A stretch of DNA of 64,000 nt from CAYRQP01 sp964426545 (GTDB lineage Bacteria; Fermentibacterota; Fermentibacteria; Fermentibacterales; JCC-6): contig CAYRQP010000010.1 in the NCBI GenBank assembly GCA_964426545.1, positions 1-64,000 of the forward strand, in the 5' to 3' direction. The notes under the pieces are model-generated. The model did not search any database and was not told where the DNA came from. It saw only the letters and a program-made list of their open reading frames with translations. Both the position numbers and the translations under genes were made by a program. Of the stretch, positions 23,440 to 32,438 are shown piece by piece. The stretch's first letter is position 1. Each line of letters begins with the position of its first letter.

Positions 23440-24870
23440 TTAGAAGTTATAGATAATCTCGAAATTTCCTAAAGTAGAAGTAATGGATTCACCGGTGTTA
23501 TGTTCGCTGTTTCTAACCCAGTCATTGGATACATTTGTGTGAATTTCGATTGCATCCGAGAGATACCACGAAAGTAAAAGAGAAGTATTGGTTGTGTACT
23601 CTACGACACCTGACGGGAATTTTGCACCTGTCTCGGCTTCTTCCGGCCAGCCGTCTTCAATACTGCCTTCACCGTGGCGTGTGTGACTTACATCTGTTCT
23701 GATGAGCAGAGGAGATAAGACAGAAGTTCCCATGGACAAAGAAATCCTGTCTGCATCCGGACCGAGTCCGGAACCGATGATTGATCCATGATGAAGATAG
23801 TAATTGTAATCCTCCCGCTGGCTGTAGACATATCTGTCTATTTTGGTGTATTCCAGCGTAGCCGCTAATCCGGCGTTTGGAACAGCAGTCGTTATTCCCG
23901 CTGTATATCCCAGTTTATTGGGTCTGTCATACTCAAGTTGATACTGAATGTCGTCAATCAGAAATTCACCATAAAGAAGCAGTCCGGTCAAGGGTTTCCA
24001 GGAAGCATCGAATGAAAGGAATGCATTGTCATCTTCCCGCTCGTTCCATTGAATTGGATACCACGGGACAATTGGATTAAGATAGGCAAAATCCAGACCA
24101 TCGGCTTTGTATAAAATAGATTCATTTAATCCGAATCTGAGATTTGGAAGCGGTTCTATGTCCAGCCTGTGGGCTGTCAGATATATGCCTGAATCACTCT
24201 GAACGGTTGCCGTGAAGCCGGTAAACTCAAAAAGTTCTCCTGCAGTATATTTAACTTCTAGCATATCGAGAGCGGGGCTGTTGGTCGAAAGAAGCAGCTG
24301 TGTCTCCCTGCCCGGCCCCCATCTCTGCGGTATCCTGCCCAGTGATACCGAAAGTCCGTCATGTATCCACTGCAGGTATCCCCAGTCCACATACAGATGC
24401 CTTCCTTTTTCAACACCTTCGTGGAAAGTCCCGAAGAAGTCGGGAGGCTGCTCATCAGAGCCTGTCCATATCGATAGTTGCTCATCCAGGAAAAGCCCGG
24501 GTAACAGGACTGCATGGATTTCCAATGTCCCACCGAGCCTGGTTTGGTAATCATCATCATAAAACAGAACCTCACCTGCAACAGAACCGCCGACTGCAAG
24601 ATTGAATCCCTGAGGTATTTCACCGTCTTCGCTGAATCCGGGGGATAGACCTCTTTCGCGTATGAGATTGCTTATTCCGGAAAAATAGCCACTTACTGTC
24701 GGATAATATGTACCGGCTTCCCCTGCGTCCGGCAGACAACCGGGAAGAAGTTCATCCGAACATGCCTCCATCTGCTGCATCCACCAGTATAAGGGGCTGG
24801 CAGTGGAGAGTCCTGAGTTGGGAACAGAACCGCTGATAAGAACACTGACCAAGAGTATAAAAGTTGTCAT
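23440..24870 (-). CDS. Wzi-like capsule assembly outer-membrane barrel protein
   Basis: 476 residues with an N-terminal signal (FILLVSVLISGSVP) and a beta-rich body ending in the aromatic YNF, as in outer-membrane porins. The segment LSVSLGRIPQRWGPGRETQ, followed by STNSPALDMLEV, is typical of the Caps_assemb_Wzi family; family members bind capsular or other surface polysaccharide. No polysaccharide export genes lie beside it here, so this is a structural assignment only. Confidence 0.72.
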   Translation of the reverse strand: MTTFILLVSVLISGSVPNSGLSTASPLYWWMQQMEACSDELLPGCLPDAGEAGTYYPTVSGYFSGISNLIRERGLSPGFSEDGEIPQGFNLAVGGSVAGEVLFYDDDYQTRLGGTLEIHAVLLPGLFLDEQLSIWTGSDEQPPDFFGTFHEGVEKGRHLYVDWGYLQWIHDGLSVSLGRIPQRWGPGRETQLLLSTNSPALDMLEVKYTAGELFEFTGFTATVQSDSGIYLTAHRLDIEPLPNLRFGLNESILYKADGLDFAYLNPIVPWYPIQWNEREDDNAFLSFDASWKPLTGLLLYGEFLIDDIQYQLEYDRPNKLGYTAGITTAVPNAGLAATLEYTKIDRYVYSQREDYNYYLHHGSIIGSGLGPDADRISLSMGTSVLSPLLIRTDVSHTRHGEGSIEDGWPEEAETGAKFPSGVVEYTTNTSLLLSWYLSDAIEIHTNVSNDWVRNSEHNTGESITSTLGNFEIIYNF

Positions 24871-24971
24871 TTATCAGACCATTTCAAATTAGAGTGAATG
24901 CTAAACTGCTCAAATTAATATACGATTGGAATGGCTCGGATGTCATACTGCTGTTTGTTGGGTAGAGAGGA

Positions 24972-26105
24972 TCAATAATCCGAAGGATCGAATGATTTTC
25001 TGTGCATATGCCATTCCCTTCTCCACTTCGAATAATGTCCGGCATTTATGGCGGATCGGATACTTTGCATGAGAACGGAAAAGTAATGGAGATTGTGAAG
25101 GGTTGCAAGAACCGGAGCAAGCCACTCTTGTACTTTGAATATATGTTTGACATATGCACGGGAATGTGTTCTGCAGGTGTAGCATTGACATCCGGGCTGG
25201 ATGGGTAGAAGGTCATCTCTGAATCGGGCATTACGGATGTTTATATGACCCCCGGGAACGAAGAAGCCGCCGCCGCGAGCATTGCGGGTGGGAACGACAC
25301 AGTCGAACATGTCGACTCCAAGAGCAACGAAATCGACAAGGTCTTCCGGTTTGCCAACACCCATTAAATATCTTGGTTTATCTTCGGGGAGAATATCTAT
25401 ACATGCCTTTACGGCTTTCATCATTTCTCTGCGCGGTTCGCCGACGGAAACACCGCCTATTGCATATCCGTCGAAATCCAGGTCGAGAAGTTTCCGAGCG
25501 GATTCCCGACGAAGGTCAGGAAAAGCACCACCCTGGACTATTCCAAACATCGCCTGTTCGTTTTCAGAGTGCATCCTGCGTGCTCTCTCTGCCCAGCGAT
25601 AAGTAAGGGCAATAGACTCTTCGGTTCGTGTTCTGCCGCTTGGCTGTTCCAGGCACTCATCAAGTACCATCATGACATCACTTCCAAAAGCAGTCTGCAG
25701 TTCTATGACTTTTTCCGGAGTAAGGAGATGCGAAGAACCGTCTACATGCGACTGGAAACGATATCCTTCTTCTGTTAGTTTACCGAGTTTTGCGAGACTG
25801 AATATCTGAAATCCCCCGCTGTCTGTGAGGATGTTTCCGTCCCATCCCATGAAGGAATGCAGGCCGCCTGCTTTTTCCAGAATTTCTTCTCCCGGACGAA
25901 GATAGAGGTGATATGTGTTTGCAAGTAAAATCCCCCACTTATCGTTCTTCAGGTCAGAAATTCTGACGGTTTTTACGGTAGCCTGAGTACCTACAGGCAT
26001 GAATACAGGGGTTTCGACATTGCCGTGGGCGAGTCTAAGGAACCCGCGCCGTCCTTTCCCTGAAGCGCCTGTAACGATAAAAGAAGGTATCTTGAAATCA
26101 CTCAT
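24972..26105 (-). CDS. tgt: Queuine tRNA-ribosyltransferase (tRNA-guanine transglycosylase)
   Basis: Exchanges G34 for preQ1 in tRNAs with GUN anticodons. Characteristic segments: VFMPVGTQATVK, ILTDSGGFQIFSL with the substrate Asp, GIVQGG, YAIGGVSVGE, RYLMGVGKPEDL and DCVVPTRNARGG with the catalytic nucleophile Asp. A Cys-rich CQCYTC segment near the C-terminus provides zinc ligands. The start overlaps the upstream RDD gene by eight bases; queA lies one gene further upstream, giving a queuosine operon. Confidence 0.95.
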   Translation of the reverse strand: MSDFKIPSFIVTGASGKGRRGFLRLAHGNVETPVFMPVGTQATVKTVRISDLKNDKWGILLANTYHLYLRPGEEILEKAGGLHSFMGWDGNILTDSGGFQIFSLAKLGKLTEEGYRFQSHVDGSSHLLTPEKVIELQTAFGSDVMMVLDECLEQPSGRTRTEESIALTYRWAERARRMHSENEQAMFGIVQGGAFPDLRRESARKLLDLDFDGYAIGGVSVGEPRREMMKAVKACIDILPEDKPRYLMGVGKPEDLVDFVALGVDMFDCVVPTRNARGGGFFVPGGHINIRNARFRDDLLPIQPGCQCYTCRTHSRAYVKHIFKVQEWLAPVLATLHNLHYFSVLMQSIRSAINAGHYSKWRREWHMHRKSFDPSDY

Positions 26106-27255
26106 TCTGAGTTAATGTATCTTCGAGTGCTGCAGAAGACAGAACAGCAGTTTCAACAGAATCAGGTTGAAGCAGGATATCCGTGTGAGGGTCACTACTG
26201 TCGGGAATTAGTGAGTTAGTGGCAGTATCTATAGAATCGATTACAAGAAGCATTGAGTCCGAAGTGATGGTAGAAGTATCGGAATCGACAAACATTGAAT
26301 CGACAGCCTGCAGGAGAGAATCCGATGTAATGGAATCTTCGGTGGTTTCGGCATTGTCACCGGAGGAAGGGGTGGATGATACTGCGGCGGGTTGTATTGT
26401 TTCAATTTCAGTCGAATCTATCATTGAATCAGGAACGACTTCAAGGCTGGAAAAGTCGAGTTCGATGTCATCTGCCAGAAGAAGAATGGAGTGGTTAGGA
26501 TTCAGCCTGTGTACTTCGATTAGTTCACGGGTCAGGTCATCAGTCATTTCATTCCTGTAGTACAGGCTTGAAAGCCGTACATGAAATTCAAGGCTGTCTG
26601 GCCATGCTGCTGAAAGTTCAAGATACTCACCGAGAAGTTCAGCATCATGCTGTGACATATGTTCCGGTGCATTGAATAACGAAGTGTCGATTACAGTATC
26701 CTGCTGAAGAGAAACGAATAGAATTGTGATACTGACGACAGCTGAAAAGATGCAGTATCCCGTTACTTTCAGTATTGCAGCAATATGGAACATCTTCTGT
26801 TCATGTACAGGACTTGGGTTGGCACTTCTATCGAGGAGGACTACCTTAGTGCCGGAGATAACATTCAAAAGAGAGCGTGCGCTTTCAGTATGGAGCAATC
26901 CAATTCCAAGCGGAAGTGCAGAAACCGGGGTGAAAAAGACTCTGCGGAATGACTGCCATTGGGAAGGCATCTCCCCATCAGGTGTAATCTCAACCGAACG
27001 GATAACTTCGAGCGGACTTATTCCCTGTGAATTTCGGGTGCCGTGATGTTCTATCCATGCGAGCAGAAATGCTGCGAAGAGATAACAGAATGGAAGAAAT
27101 TCGAGAAAATAACCGAATATCAGATTGAGGAGTATAGCGGAAAGCAGTGCCCATGAGAAGATTATCACAGTTTCTATGATAACAAGAACAGTCATTCTCC
27201 GGAAACCGGGTAGAATACCCTGATTGTGTGCCATTTTCCCTGACATGAGAGCCAT
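26098..27255 (-). CDS. RDD-like membrane protein with Asp/Ser/Thr-rich tail
   Basis: 385 residues. The first 170 look like an RDD-family membrane domain: two hydrophobic helices, then GISPLEVIRSVEITPDGEMP, an Arg-containing FRRVFFTPVSALPLGIGLL helix and SGTKVVLLDRS. A further helix (about 165-185) is followed by a TPR-like helical segment. The last 110 residues form a low-complexity acidic tail of repeated DS, SDS and VDS motifs. It sits between queA and tgt with a short gap and an overlap, so it is in the queuosine operon, but nothing ties it to that pathway. Confidence 0.62.
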   Translation of the reverse strand: MALMSGKMAHNQGILPGFRRMTVLVIIETVIIFSWALLSAILLNLIFGYFLEFLPFCYLFAAFLLAWIEHHGTRNSQGISPLEVIRSVEITPDGEMPSQWQSFRRVFFTPVSALPLGIGLLHTESARSLLNVISGTKVVLLDRSANPSPVHEQKMFHIAAILKVTGYCIFSAVVSITILFVSLQQDTVIDTSLFNAPEHMSQHDAELLGEYLELSAAWPDSLEFHVRLSSLYYRNEMTDDLTRELIEVHRLNPNHSILLLADDIELDFSSLEVVPDSMIDSTEIETIQPAAVSSTPSSGDNAETTEDSITSDSLLQAVDSMFVDSDTSTITSDSMLLVIDSIDTATNSLIPDSSDPHTDILLQPDSVETAVLSSAALEDTLTQNE

Positions 27256-27267
27256 CCTTCTCTTCTC

Positions 27268-28323
27268 CTATCTTATCAGCATGGCATCGCCATAACTGTA
27301 AAAGCGATACCTCTCTTCGACAGCCCTATTATACGCACCGGTCATAAAATCAAACCCCATGAAAGCTGCAACAAGGCAGAGAAGAGAACTCCCGGGCAGA
27401 TGAAAATTGGTGATAAGTGTATCGACATTATTGAAATTATAAGGCGGGTAGATGAATTTATCGGTTTCTCCCGAAACTTCTCCGGAAATATTATCCAGGT
27501 CAATTGACTCGAGAACCCGGGTAGTAGTGGTTCCGACAGCGATTATTTTTCTGCCTGCAGATTTGGCTTCTTTCAATTTGCGTATTGCCTTCCCTGATAT
27601 CTCATACTCTTCAGACGCCAGTATATTCTCATCTATGAGGTCATTCCGCAACGGTTCGAAAGTTCCCGGACCGACATGGAGAGTCAGAAATGTAACATCA
27701 CATCCTACGAGTTTTATCCTGTTAAGCAGTTCATCATCGAAATGCAGTCCGGCCGTTGGGGCAGCAACTGCACCTGTGTTCTTTGCATAAACAGTCTGAT
27801 AGCGAGTATCATCCATCGCTTCAGGTACTCTTCGAATATACGGCGGGAGGGGAACATGAGCGGTTTTGTTCAGAGTATTGTCGAGATCACTGTTTTCTGA
27901 GGAAAGACGCAGCAGTATCCGTCTTTCATCAAGTACATCGATGACTTCGGCTTTCAGGCTGTTGCCAAAATCGAAACGGAGCCCCTTTCTTCCCTGTCTT
28001 CCCGGTTTGATAAAAGCTCTCCAGATGCTGTTCTCAATGTTGCGCAGCAGAAATACTTCTACTTTTCCACCCGTATCAAGTCGTTTCCCGATAAGGCGTG
28101 CTTTGAACACCTTCGTGTCATTCATTACAAGCACCCCGTCTGTACCGAGTAAAGATGGGAGGTTGCTAAAAATATCTCCGGAAAGTTTTCCTGTTTTGCG
28201 GTCAGCGATAAGAAGCCTGCTTGCTGTTCGTTCTTTCTGAGGATATTGAGCTATCAGTTCAGCAGGAAGATTATATGTTAATTGACTGACAGTTAAGGGT
28301 ATATCTGTATCTGTATCAAACAT
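27268..28323 (-). CDS. queA: S-adenosylmethionine:tRNA ribosyltransferase-isomerase
   Basis: Transfers the ribose of SAM to preQ1-tRNA, the epoxyqueuosine-forming step. Family segments include YNLPAELIAQYPQKERTASRLL, MNDTKVFKARL, AAPTAGLHFD, THVGPGTF-like FLTLHVGPGTFEPL and GTTTTRVLES. The ATG at 28323 gives a normal 351-residue protein; a longer frame opening at TTG 28368 only adds an uncharacteristic leader. AAGGAG lies 13 bases upstream, rather far. First gene of the queA-RDD-tgt operon. Confidence 0.94.
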   Translation of the reverse strand: MFDTDTDIPLTVSQLTYNLPAELIAQYPQKERTASRLLIADRKTGKLSGDIFSNLPSLLGTDGVLVMNDTKVFKARLIGKRLDTGGKVEVFLLRNIENSIWRAFIKPGRQGRKGLRFDFGNSLKAEVIDVLDERRILLRLSSENSDLDNTLNKTAHVPLPPYIRRVPEAMDDTRYQTVYAKNTGAVAAPTAGLHFDDELLNRIKLVGCDVTFLTLHVGPGTFEPLRNDLIDENILASEEYEISGKAIRKLKEAKSAGRKIIAVGTTTTRVLESIDLDNISGEVSGETDKFIYPPYNFNNVDTLITNFHLPGSSLLCLVAAFMGFDFMTGAYNRAVEERYRFYSYGDAMLIR

Positions 28324-28418
28324 GTTCCGGAAGGTTCTCCTTAAATCTAATAAACTGGCACTTGCCAAATATAATTCTATTTCTATATTATTAGTTAATC
28401 ATAAGTGGGGAGTGCTAT

Positions 28419-28865
28419 TTGAATAGACTCTGTGATGTCATCTGGAATCTCTCATCCACGGAGAGAAGTTCTGTTATTTCTAAGCTCGTTGAAAATATAC
28501 CTATCTCTGAAAATGCCCGCAAACTGTTGTGCATAGCACTGGAGACCAGGGAACAGGCTGAACCGACAATTGTCCGGGACGGCATAGCAATCCCACACTG
28601 CAGAAGTATTCTCGTGGATGATTTTGTTATAGTCATCGGACGGTCAACTGAGGGAATTCCCTGGCCGGACAAGAAGGTCAATATCTTCATTCTCTTTCTC
28701 TCCCCTGTTAAACCGACCGGTCCTGCGGAGCATACTAAACTACTGGCTCATATCGCAAGAAGACTAAAGGATGACGGAGCAGAAAAGGTGCTAAATGCCG
28801 AAACCCCCGAAGAAATAGCAGAAATTCTGAAATTCAAAATAAACAGACTGGTTGAAAATGCATAA
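28419..28865 (+). CDS. PTS EIIA type-2 (PtsN/fructose-like) domain protein
   Basis: 148-residue single-domain protein. The phosphorylatable histidine is in DGIAIPHCR (His60), and the domain continues through VIVIGRSTEGIPW and LSPVKPTGPAEHTKLLAHIARRL, all typical of the fructose/nitrogen IIA family. No transporter subunits are nearby, so it is more likely regulatory than a sugar carrier. The start is a TTG at 28419 with GGGGAG upstream. Its end overlaps the zinc-ribbon gene by eight bases. Confidence 0.82.
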   Translation: MNRLCDVIWNLSSTERSSVISKLVENIPISENARKLLCIALETREQAEPTIVRDGIAIPHCRSILVDDFVIVIGRSTEGIPWPDKKVNIFILFLSPVKPTGPAEHTKLLAHIARRLKDDGAEKVLNAETPEEIAEILKFKINRLVENA

Positions 28866-29211
28866 GGAGCTAGAAAAACTGGTGAGTCTGCATGACCTGG
28901 ATGTAATGATATCTGACCTGAAGCATAAACCAGTTCAAACACAGGAAAAGAATCTTGGGTTTTCTCCTGACATTGCTGTCGAAAAGCTGGAAGAACTTCG
29001 GTCAGAACTTGAATCTGAAATAGAAGTCAGGTATCGAGACATGTATAATCAATTATGCAGACATTACGGCAATGCCGTTGTACCCGTTATTCATGGTATA
29101 TGCAGCGGATGTTTCACACAGCTGCCCACAATATTGTCCACTGCATCTGAGCGGAATGCCGAGGTCAATCTCTGTCCCACCTGCGGACGGTTCATCTACA
29201 TGGCTGATTAG
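28858..29211 (+). CDS. Short coiled-coil zinc-ribbon protein (PF02591-like)
   Basis: 117 residues: a helical, charged N-terminal half (LEELRSELESEIEVRYRDMY) and a C-terminal C4 zinc ribbon, CSGCFTQLP...CPTCGRFIY. This matches the CT398-type C4 zinc-ribbon family, which normally has a much longer coiled coil (about 240 residues); this copy is a shortened form. ATG 28858 is chosen because it overlaps the IIA stop. The role is unknown. Confidence 0.68.
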   Translation: MHKELEKLVSLHDLDVMISDLKHKPVQTQEKNLGFSPDIAVEKLEELRSELESEIEVRYRDMYNQLCRHYGNAVVPVIHGICSGCFTQLPTILSTASERNAEVNLCPTCGRFIYMAD

Positions 29212-29232
29212 CCGCGATGATTGTGAGAACAC

Positions 29233-30708
29233 ATGAAATTATTCGACTTTGAAAATGCACTGACTTACGATGATATATTAGTCCTACCTGGAGCTTCTTC
29301 TGTGCTTCCTTCAGAGACAATCCTAAAAACTACTCTTGCAAGAAACATCGAACTCAACATACCTATTCTCAGTGCTGCCATGGATACAGTAACGGAATCA
29401 GCCATGGCTATTGCTCTTGCCCGTGAGGGCGGGATGGGCGTTATTCATAAGAATCTTTCCCCGACAGACCAGGCGAAAGAGGTTGCGAAGGTAAAGCGCT
29501 CTGAAAGCGGGATTATTGTAGACCCTGTCACTCTCGACAGTAATTCGACTATAGCAGATGCCGTGGAACTGAGTTCAAGTCATAATGTGTCCGGTTTTCC
29601 AGTTGTCAGCAGGGGAAAACTCGTAGGAATATTGACCAATCGAGATTATCAGTTCGAAACGAATCTGTCCACTCCGGTCCAGACTCTTATGACACCGGTA
29701 GAGGATATCATAACATCCCCGCCTGACATTGAACTCGAAGATGCAAAGGAACTTCTTCGAGTTAACAGACTTGAAAAATTGCCCCTGATTGATGACGAAA
29801 TGCACCTTCTCGGGTTGATAACAATGAAAGACATCCACAACACCACCACACATCCCAATGCCTGTAAGGACAGTTCCGGAAGTCTGCGGGTAGGTGCTGC
29901 TGTGGGAGTCGGAGAGAAGGCTCTGGAACGGGCGGAAGGTCTTATAAATGCCAGTGTGGACTGTCTGTTCATCGATACGGCTCATGGTCACTCCTCGCGT
30001 GTAATAGACATGACTGCAACACTGAGACAAAAATATCCGGATACTGCAATAGTAGCAGGTAATGTTGTTACTCCCGAAGCCGTAGAAGATCTTGTAAAAG
30101 CAGGAGCAGATGCAGTCAAAGTAGGTGTTGGACCCGGGTCGATATGCACAACACGGGTAATTGCCGGAGTTGGATGTCCCCAGGCGACAGCAGTCTATCA
30201 GTGTGCAAAAGCCGCAAAAAAACTTGGGATTCAGATTATTGCGGATGGCGGAATAAAGTACTCCGGTGATATTGTAAAGGCGTTATGTGTAGGGGGGGCT
30301 TCAGTAATGATAGGAAGCCTTCTTGCAGGCATGGAGGAAAGTCCGGGCGAGAAGATCATCTATAACGGCAGAAGGTTCAAGACATACAGGGGAATGGGGT
30401 CAATCGGTGCCATGAAGGCAGGGAGTGCCGACAGGTACTTCCAGACAGACCTGGATGAAAAGAAACTTGTACCCGAAGGCATCGAGGGTATGGTTCCATT
30501 CAAAGGGTCTTTAGTCGATTATCTCGTTCAACTTATAGGAGGGCTCCGTCAGGGAATGGGCTACATCGGAGCTTCTGTCATCCCTGAACTGCCCACACGC
30601 GCAAGAGTCATCAGGATTTCCGTCGCAGGGCTGAAAGAAAGCCATACCCACGATGTGAGGATAACGAAAGAGGCTCCAAATTACTCCAGGGAGAACAGTG
30701 CTTTCTGA
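29233..30708 (+). CDS. guaB: IMP dehydrogenase
   Basis: NAD-dependent oxidation of IMP to XMP, the committed step of GMP synthesis. Full length (491). The barrel begins ALTYDDILVLPGASSV; two CBS domains (about 95-210) regulate it; the catalytic Cys loop is VGPGSICTTRVIAGVGCPQ; IIADGGIKYSGD and YRGMGSIGAM bind the nucleotide; and the flap segment ends VPFKGSL. The stop lies 11 bases inside the next gene. Confidence 0.97.
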   Translation: MKLFDFENALTYDDILVLPGASSVLPSETILKTTLARNIELNIPILSAAMDTVTESAMAIALAREGGMGVIHKNLSPTDQAKEVAKVKRSESGIIVDPVTLDSNSTIADAVELSSSHNVSGFPVVSRGKLVGILTNRDYQFETNLSTPVQTLMTPVEDIITSPPDIELEDAKELLRVNRLEKLPLIDDEMHLLGLITMKDIHNTTTHPNACKDSSGSLRVGAAVGVGEKALERAEGLINASVDCLFIDTAHGHSSRVIDMTATLRQKYPDTAIVAGNVVTPEAVEDLVKAGADAVKVGVGPGSICTTRVIAGVGCPQATAVYQCAKAAKKLGIQIIADGGIKYSGDIVKALCVGGASVMIGSLLAGMEESPGEKIIYNGRRFKTYRGMGSIGAMKAGSADRYFQTDLDEKKLVPEGIEGMVPFKGSLVDYLVQLIGGLRQGMGYIGASVIPELPTRARVIRISVAGLKESHTHDVRITKEAPNYSRENSAF

Positions 30709-32320
30709 CAGGTTTAAATCTTATGTTGAGATACTCCGGACTATAATCGACGAGGAAGACTATTACCTGGGATGGGTGTTTCTCGATGGACAGAAATATC
30801 TTGCGGAAATAAGCAAAGGGTATAATGGCGGTATTCCGGCAGGAGAATGGCTGAAAAAAGAGGGAATCCTCCAGCCTGAAACCTTCGAAAAATCAGATGA
30901 TGGAGTACTGATACTCTATTTTTCTGTTCCTTCCGATTTTCAACTCATGACCGAAATAATCAATGATACCGGAGGTATGCAGGAAGAGACTACCATTCTC
31001 TTGGGAATTCGTCTCGCCAGACTCTTAAAGACAATCCATGAGTCGGGTCACAGAGTAGGTTATCTCGGTCCTGAAAATGTTTTCCTGGCAGGGAATGGAC
31101 AGCCTTATTTACTGGCAGGAGCAAGAGGTGTTCCTGACAGCCATTTTTCTCCTCCCGAAGCAATCGGTGTTGAACCCGAAGATCCTAGAAGCGATATATA
31201 TGCGCTTGGGTTGCTGATGTTCAGGGGAATAGCGGGAACAGATGATGAAGACGAGCAGAAAGAAGTCTGGAATGACTTATCAGAACCTATACTAAACCTG
31301 TTTACACAAATGGCTGACCCTGACATTTCGAAACGCTTTCCCAATTTCAAAATCCTGCTTGACAGGCTGCAGAACCTCAGAACACTGCCGCCGGGAGAGA
31401 GCTCTGAAAGTAAATGGATTCCGACAGAACACATTCACAGGAAAAAGGAAAAAAAGAAAAACAGGTATTTATGGATTCCGGGGATACTGCTGTTTATCTT
31501 CCTGTTATATATGCTCTTCTGTACAGATGCAGATCATACGGAAGGCACTGTTCCTGCTCCTGTGGGTCAGGATTCTGCAGGTGTCGGTGAACAGGTTGAC
31601 GAAATTGAAACGGTCGAAGAAGTTGTCGAACCAATTGAACCCTTAGAGTCAATTGAAGCGTATTCTCCTGTTATCTGGGTAACAAACGGAACGGGAATAG
31701 CAGGATTAGCAGGTGAGTTCAGGGATTCGAACGCTCTATCATTTACTGATGTTACAGCGTGTACGGGAATGAGAAGAAATGCATCTAAGATCGTTGTAAG
31801 GCGTGAAGCGCCGGGGGTATCAATTTCTTCATCATTGCCTTTGCAGACTGCAGTGAACACTCTTAATAATGTAGAACCACCTATGCCTGTGCATCAGGTG
31901 GACATCACAATTCTCATAGGGAATGATTTGATGTTTTCTCAGTCATCCGGGTCAGAAATATTCACACCGGTCAATCCGGAAGACACTCTCTGCATAGACC
32001 TCGCTAATCACGATATCATCAGACGCCCTAATGCTGCTTCATGGACGAAGGCCGCAATTGATGGCAAGAGTGTTCTTATCGACGGCACTGAATGGCTGAT
32101 TGAAGTAATAGACTTCAGGGATGGTGACAACTATACGGCAGAGATAGACATTCCGAATGTACTTGATTTGACTGTGTTTCTTTATGACAGAGAATATCCG
32201 ACATACGCATCAGCCGAGGGGCAGATAAGAACACTTATCCTAAACCCATCTTCCATCGGGAACCCCGGCTCTTCCGAAGATTATAGTTCCCCTGACATTT
32301 GGGTATTTCTGGGCAGATAA
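30698..32320 (+). CDS. Membrane-anchored serine/threonine pseudokinase with LytR_C-like extracytoplasmic domain
   Basis: 540 residues starting at GTG 30698 (AGGGAG precedes it). Residues 1-230 have the outline of a protein kinase, with HESGHRVGYLGPENVFL at the catalytic-loop position, LAGARG at the DFG position and RSDIYALGLLMFRGI as the APE/F-helix region. The catalytic HRD aspartate and the DFG aspartate are both missing, so it should be inactive. A basic juxtamembrane stretch and one membrane helix (about 256-275) lead to an acidic linker and a domain beginning VTNGTGIAGLAGEF, similar to LytR C-terminal domains. Coupled to guaB by overlap. Confidence 0.7.
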   Translation: MLSDRFKSYVEILRTIIDEEDYYLGWVFLDGQKYLAEISKGYNGGIPAGEWLKKEGILQPETFEKSDDGVLILYFSVPSDFQLMTEIINDTGGMQEETTILLGIRLARLLKTIHESGHRVGYLGPENVFLAGNGQPYLLAGARGVPDSHFSPPEAIGVEPEDPRSDIYALGLLMFRGIAGTDDEDEQKEVWNDLSEPILNLFTQMADPDISKRFPNFKILLDRLQNLRTLPPGESSESKWIPTEHIHRKKEKKKNRYLWIPGILLFIFLLYMLFCTDADHTEGTVPAPVGQDSAGVGEQVDEIETVEEVVEPIEPLESIEAYSPVIWVTNGTGIAGLAGEFRDSNALSFTDVTACTGMRRNASKIVVRREAPGVSISSSLPLQTAVNTLNNVEPPMPVHQVDITILIGNDLMFSQSSGSEIFTPVNPEDTLCIDLANHDIIRRPNAASWTKAAIDGKSVLIDGTEWLIEVIDFRDGDNYTAEIDIPNVLDLTVFLYDREYPTYASAEGQIRTLILNPSSIGNPGSSEDYSSPDIWVFLGR

Positions 32321-32376
32321 CAACATTTAATACAGTAGTATTATAATCAAACGACATCTCTCTAAGCCGGTCACAA

Positions 32377-32405
32377 TTGACATCGGGGACAAAATTAACT
32401 ATATT
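32377..32405 (+). promoter_or_regulatory. Strong sigma70-like promoter of the CarD gene
   Basis: TTGACA (32377-32382), 17-base spacer, TATATT (32400-32405): a full consensus -35 and near-consensus -10. Predicted transcription starts near 32412, leaving a leader of about 27 bases with AGGAGG before the ATG. Confidence 0.68.
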
Positions 32406-32438
32406 TATTTTGTATATTTTTATGTTTCAGGAGGATAA

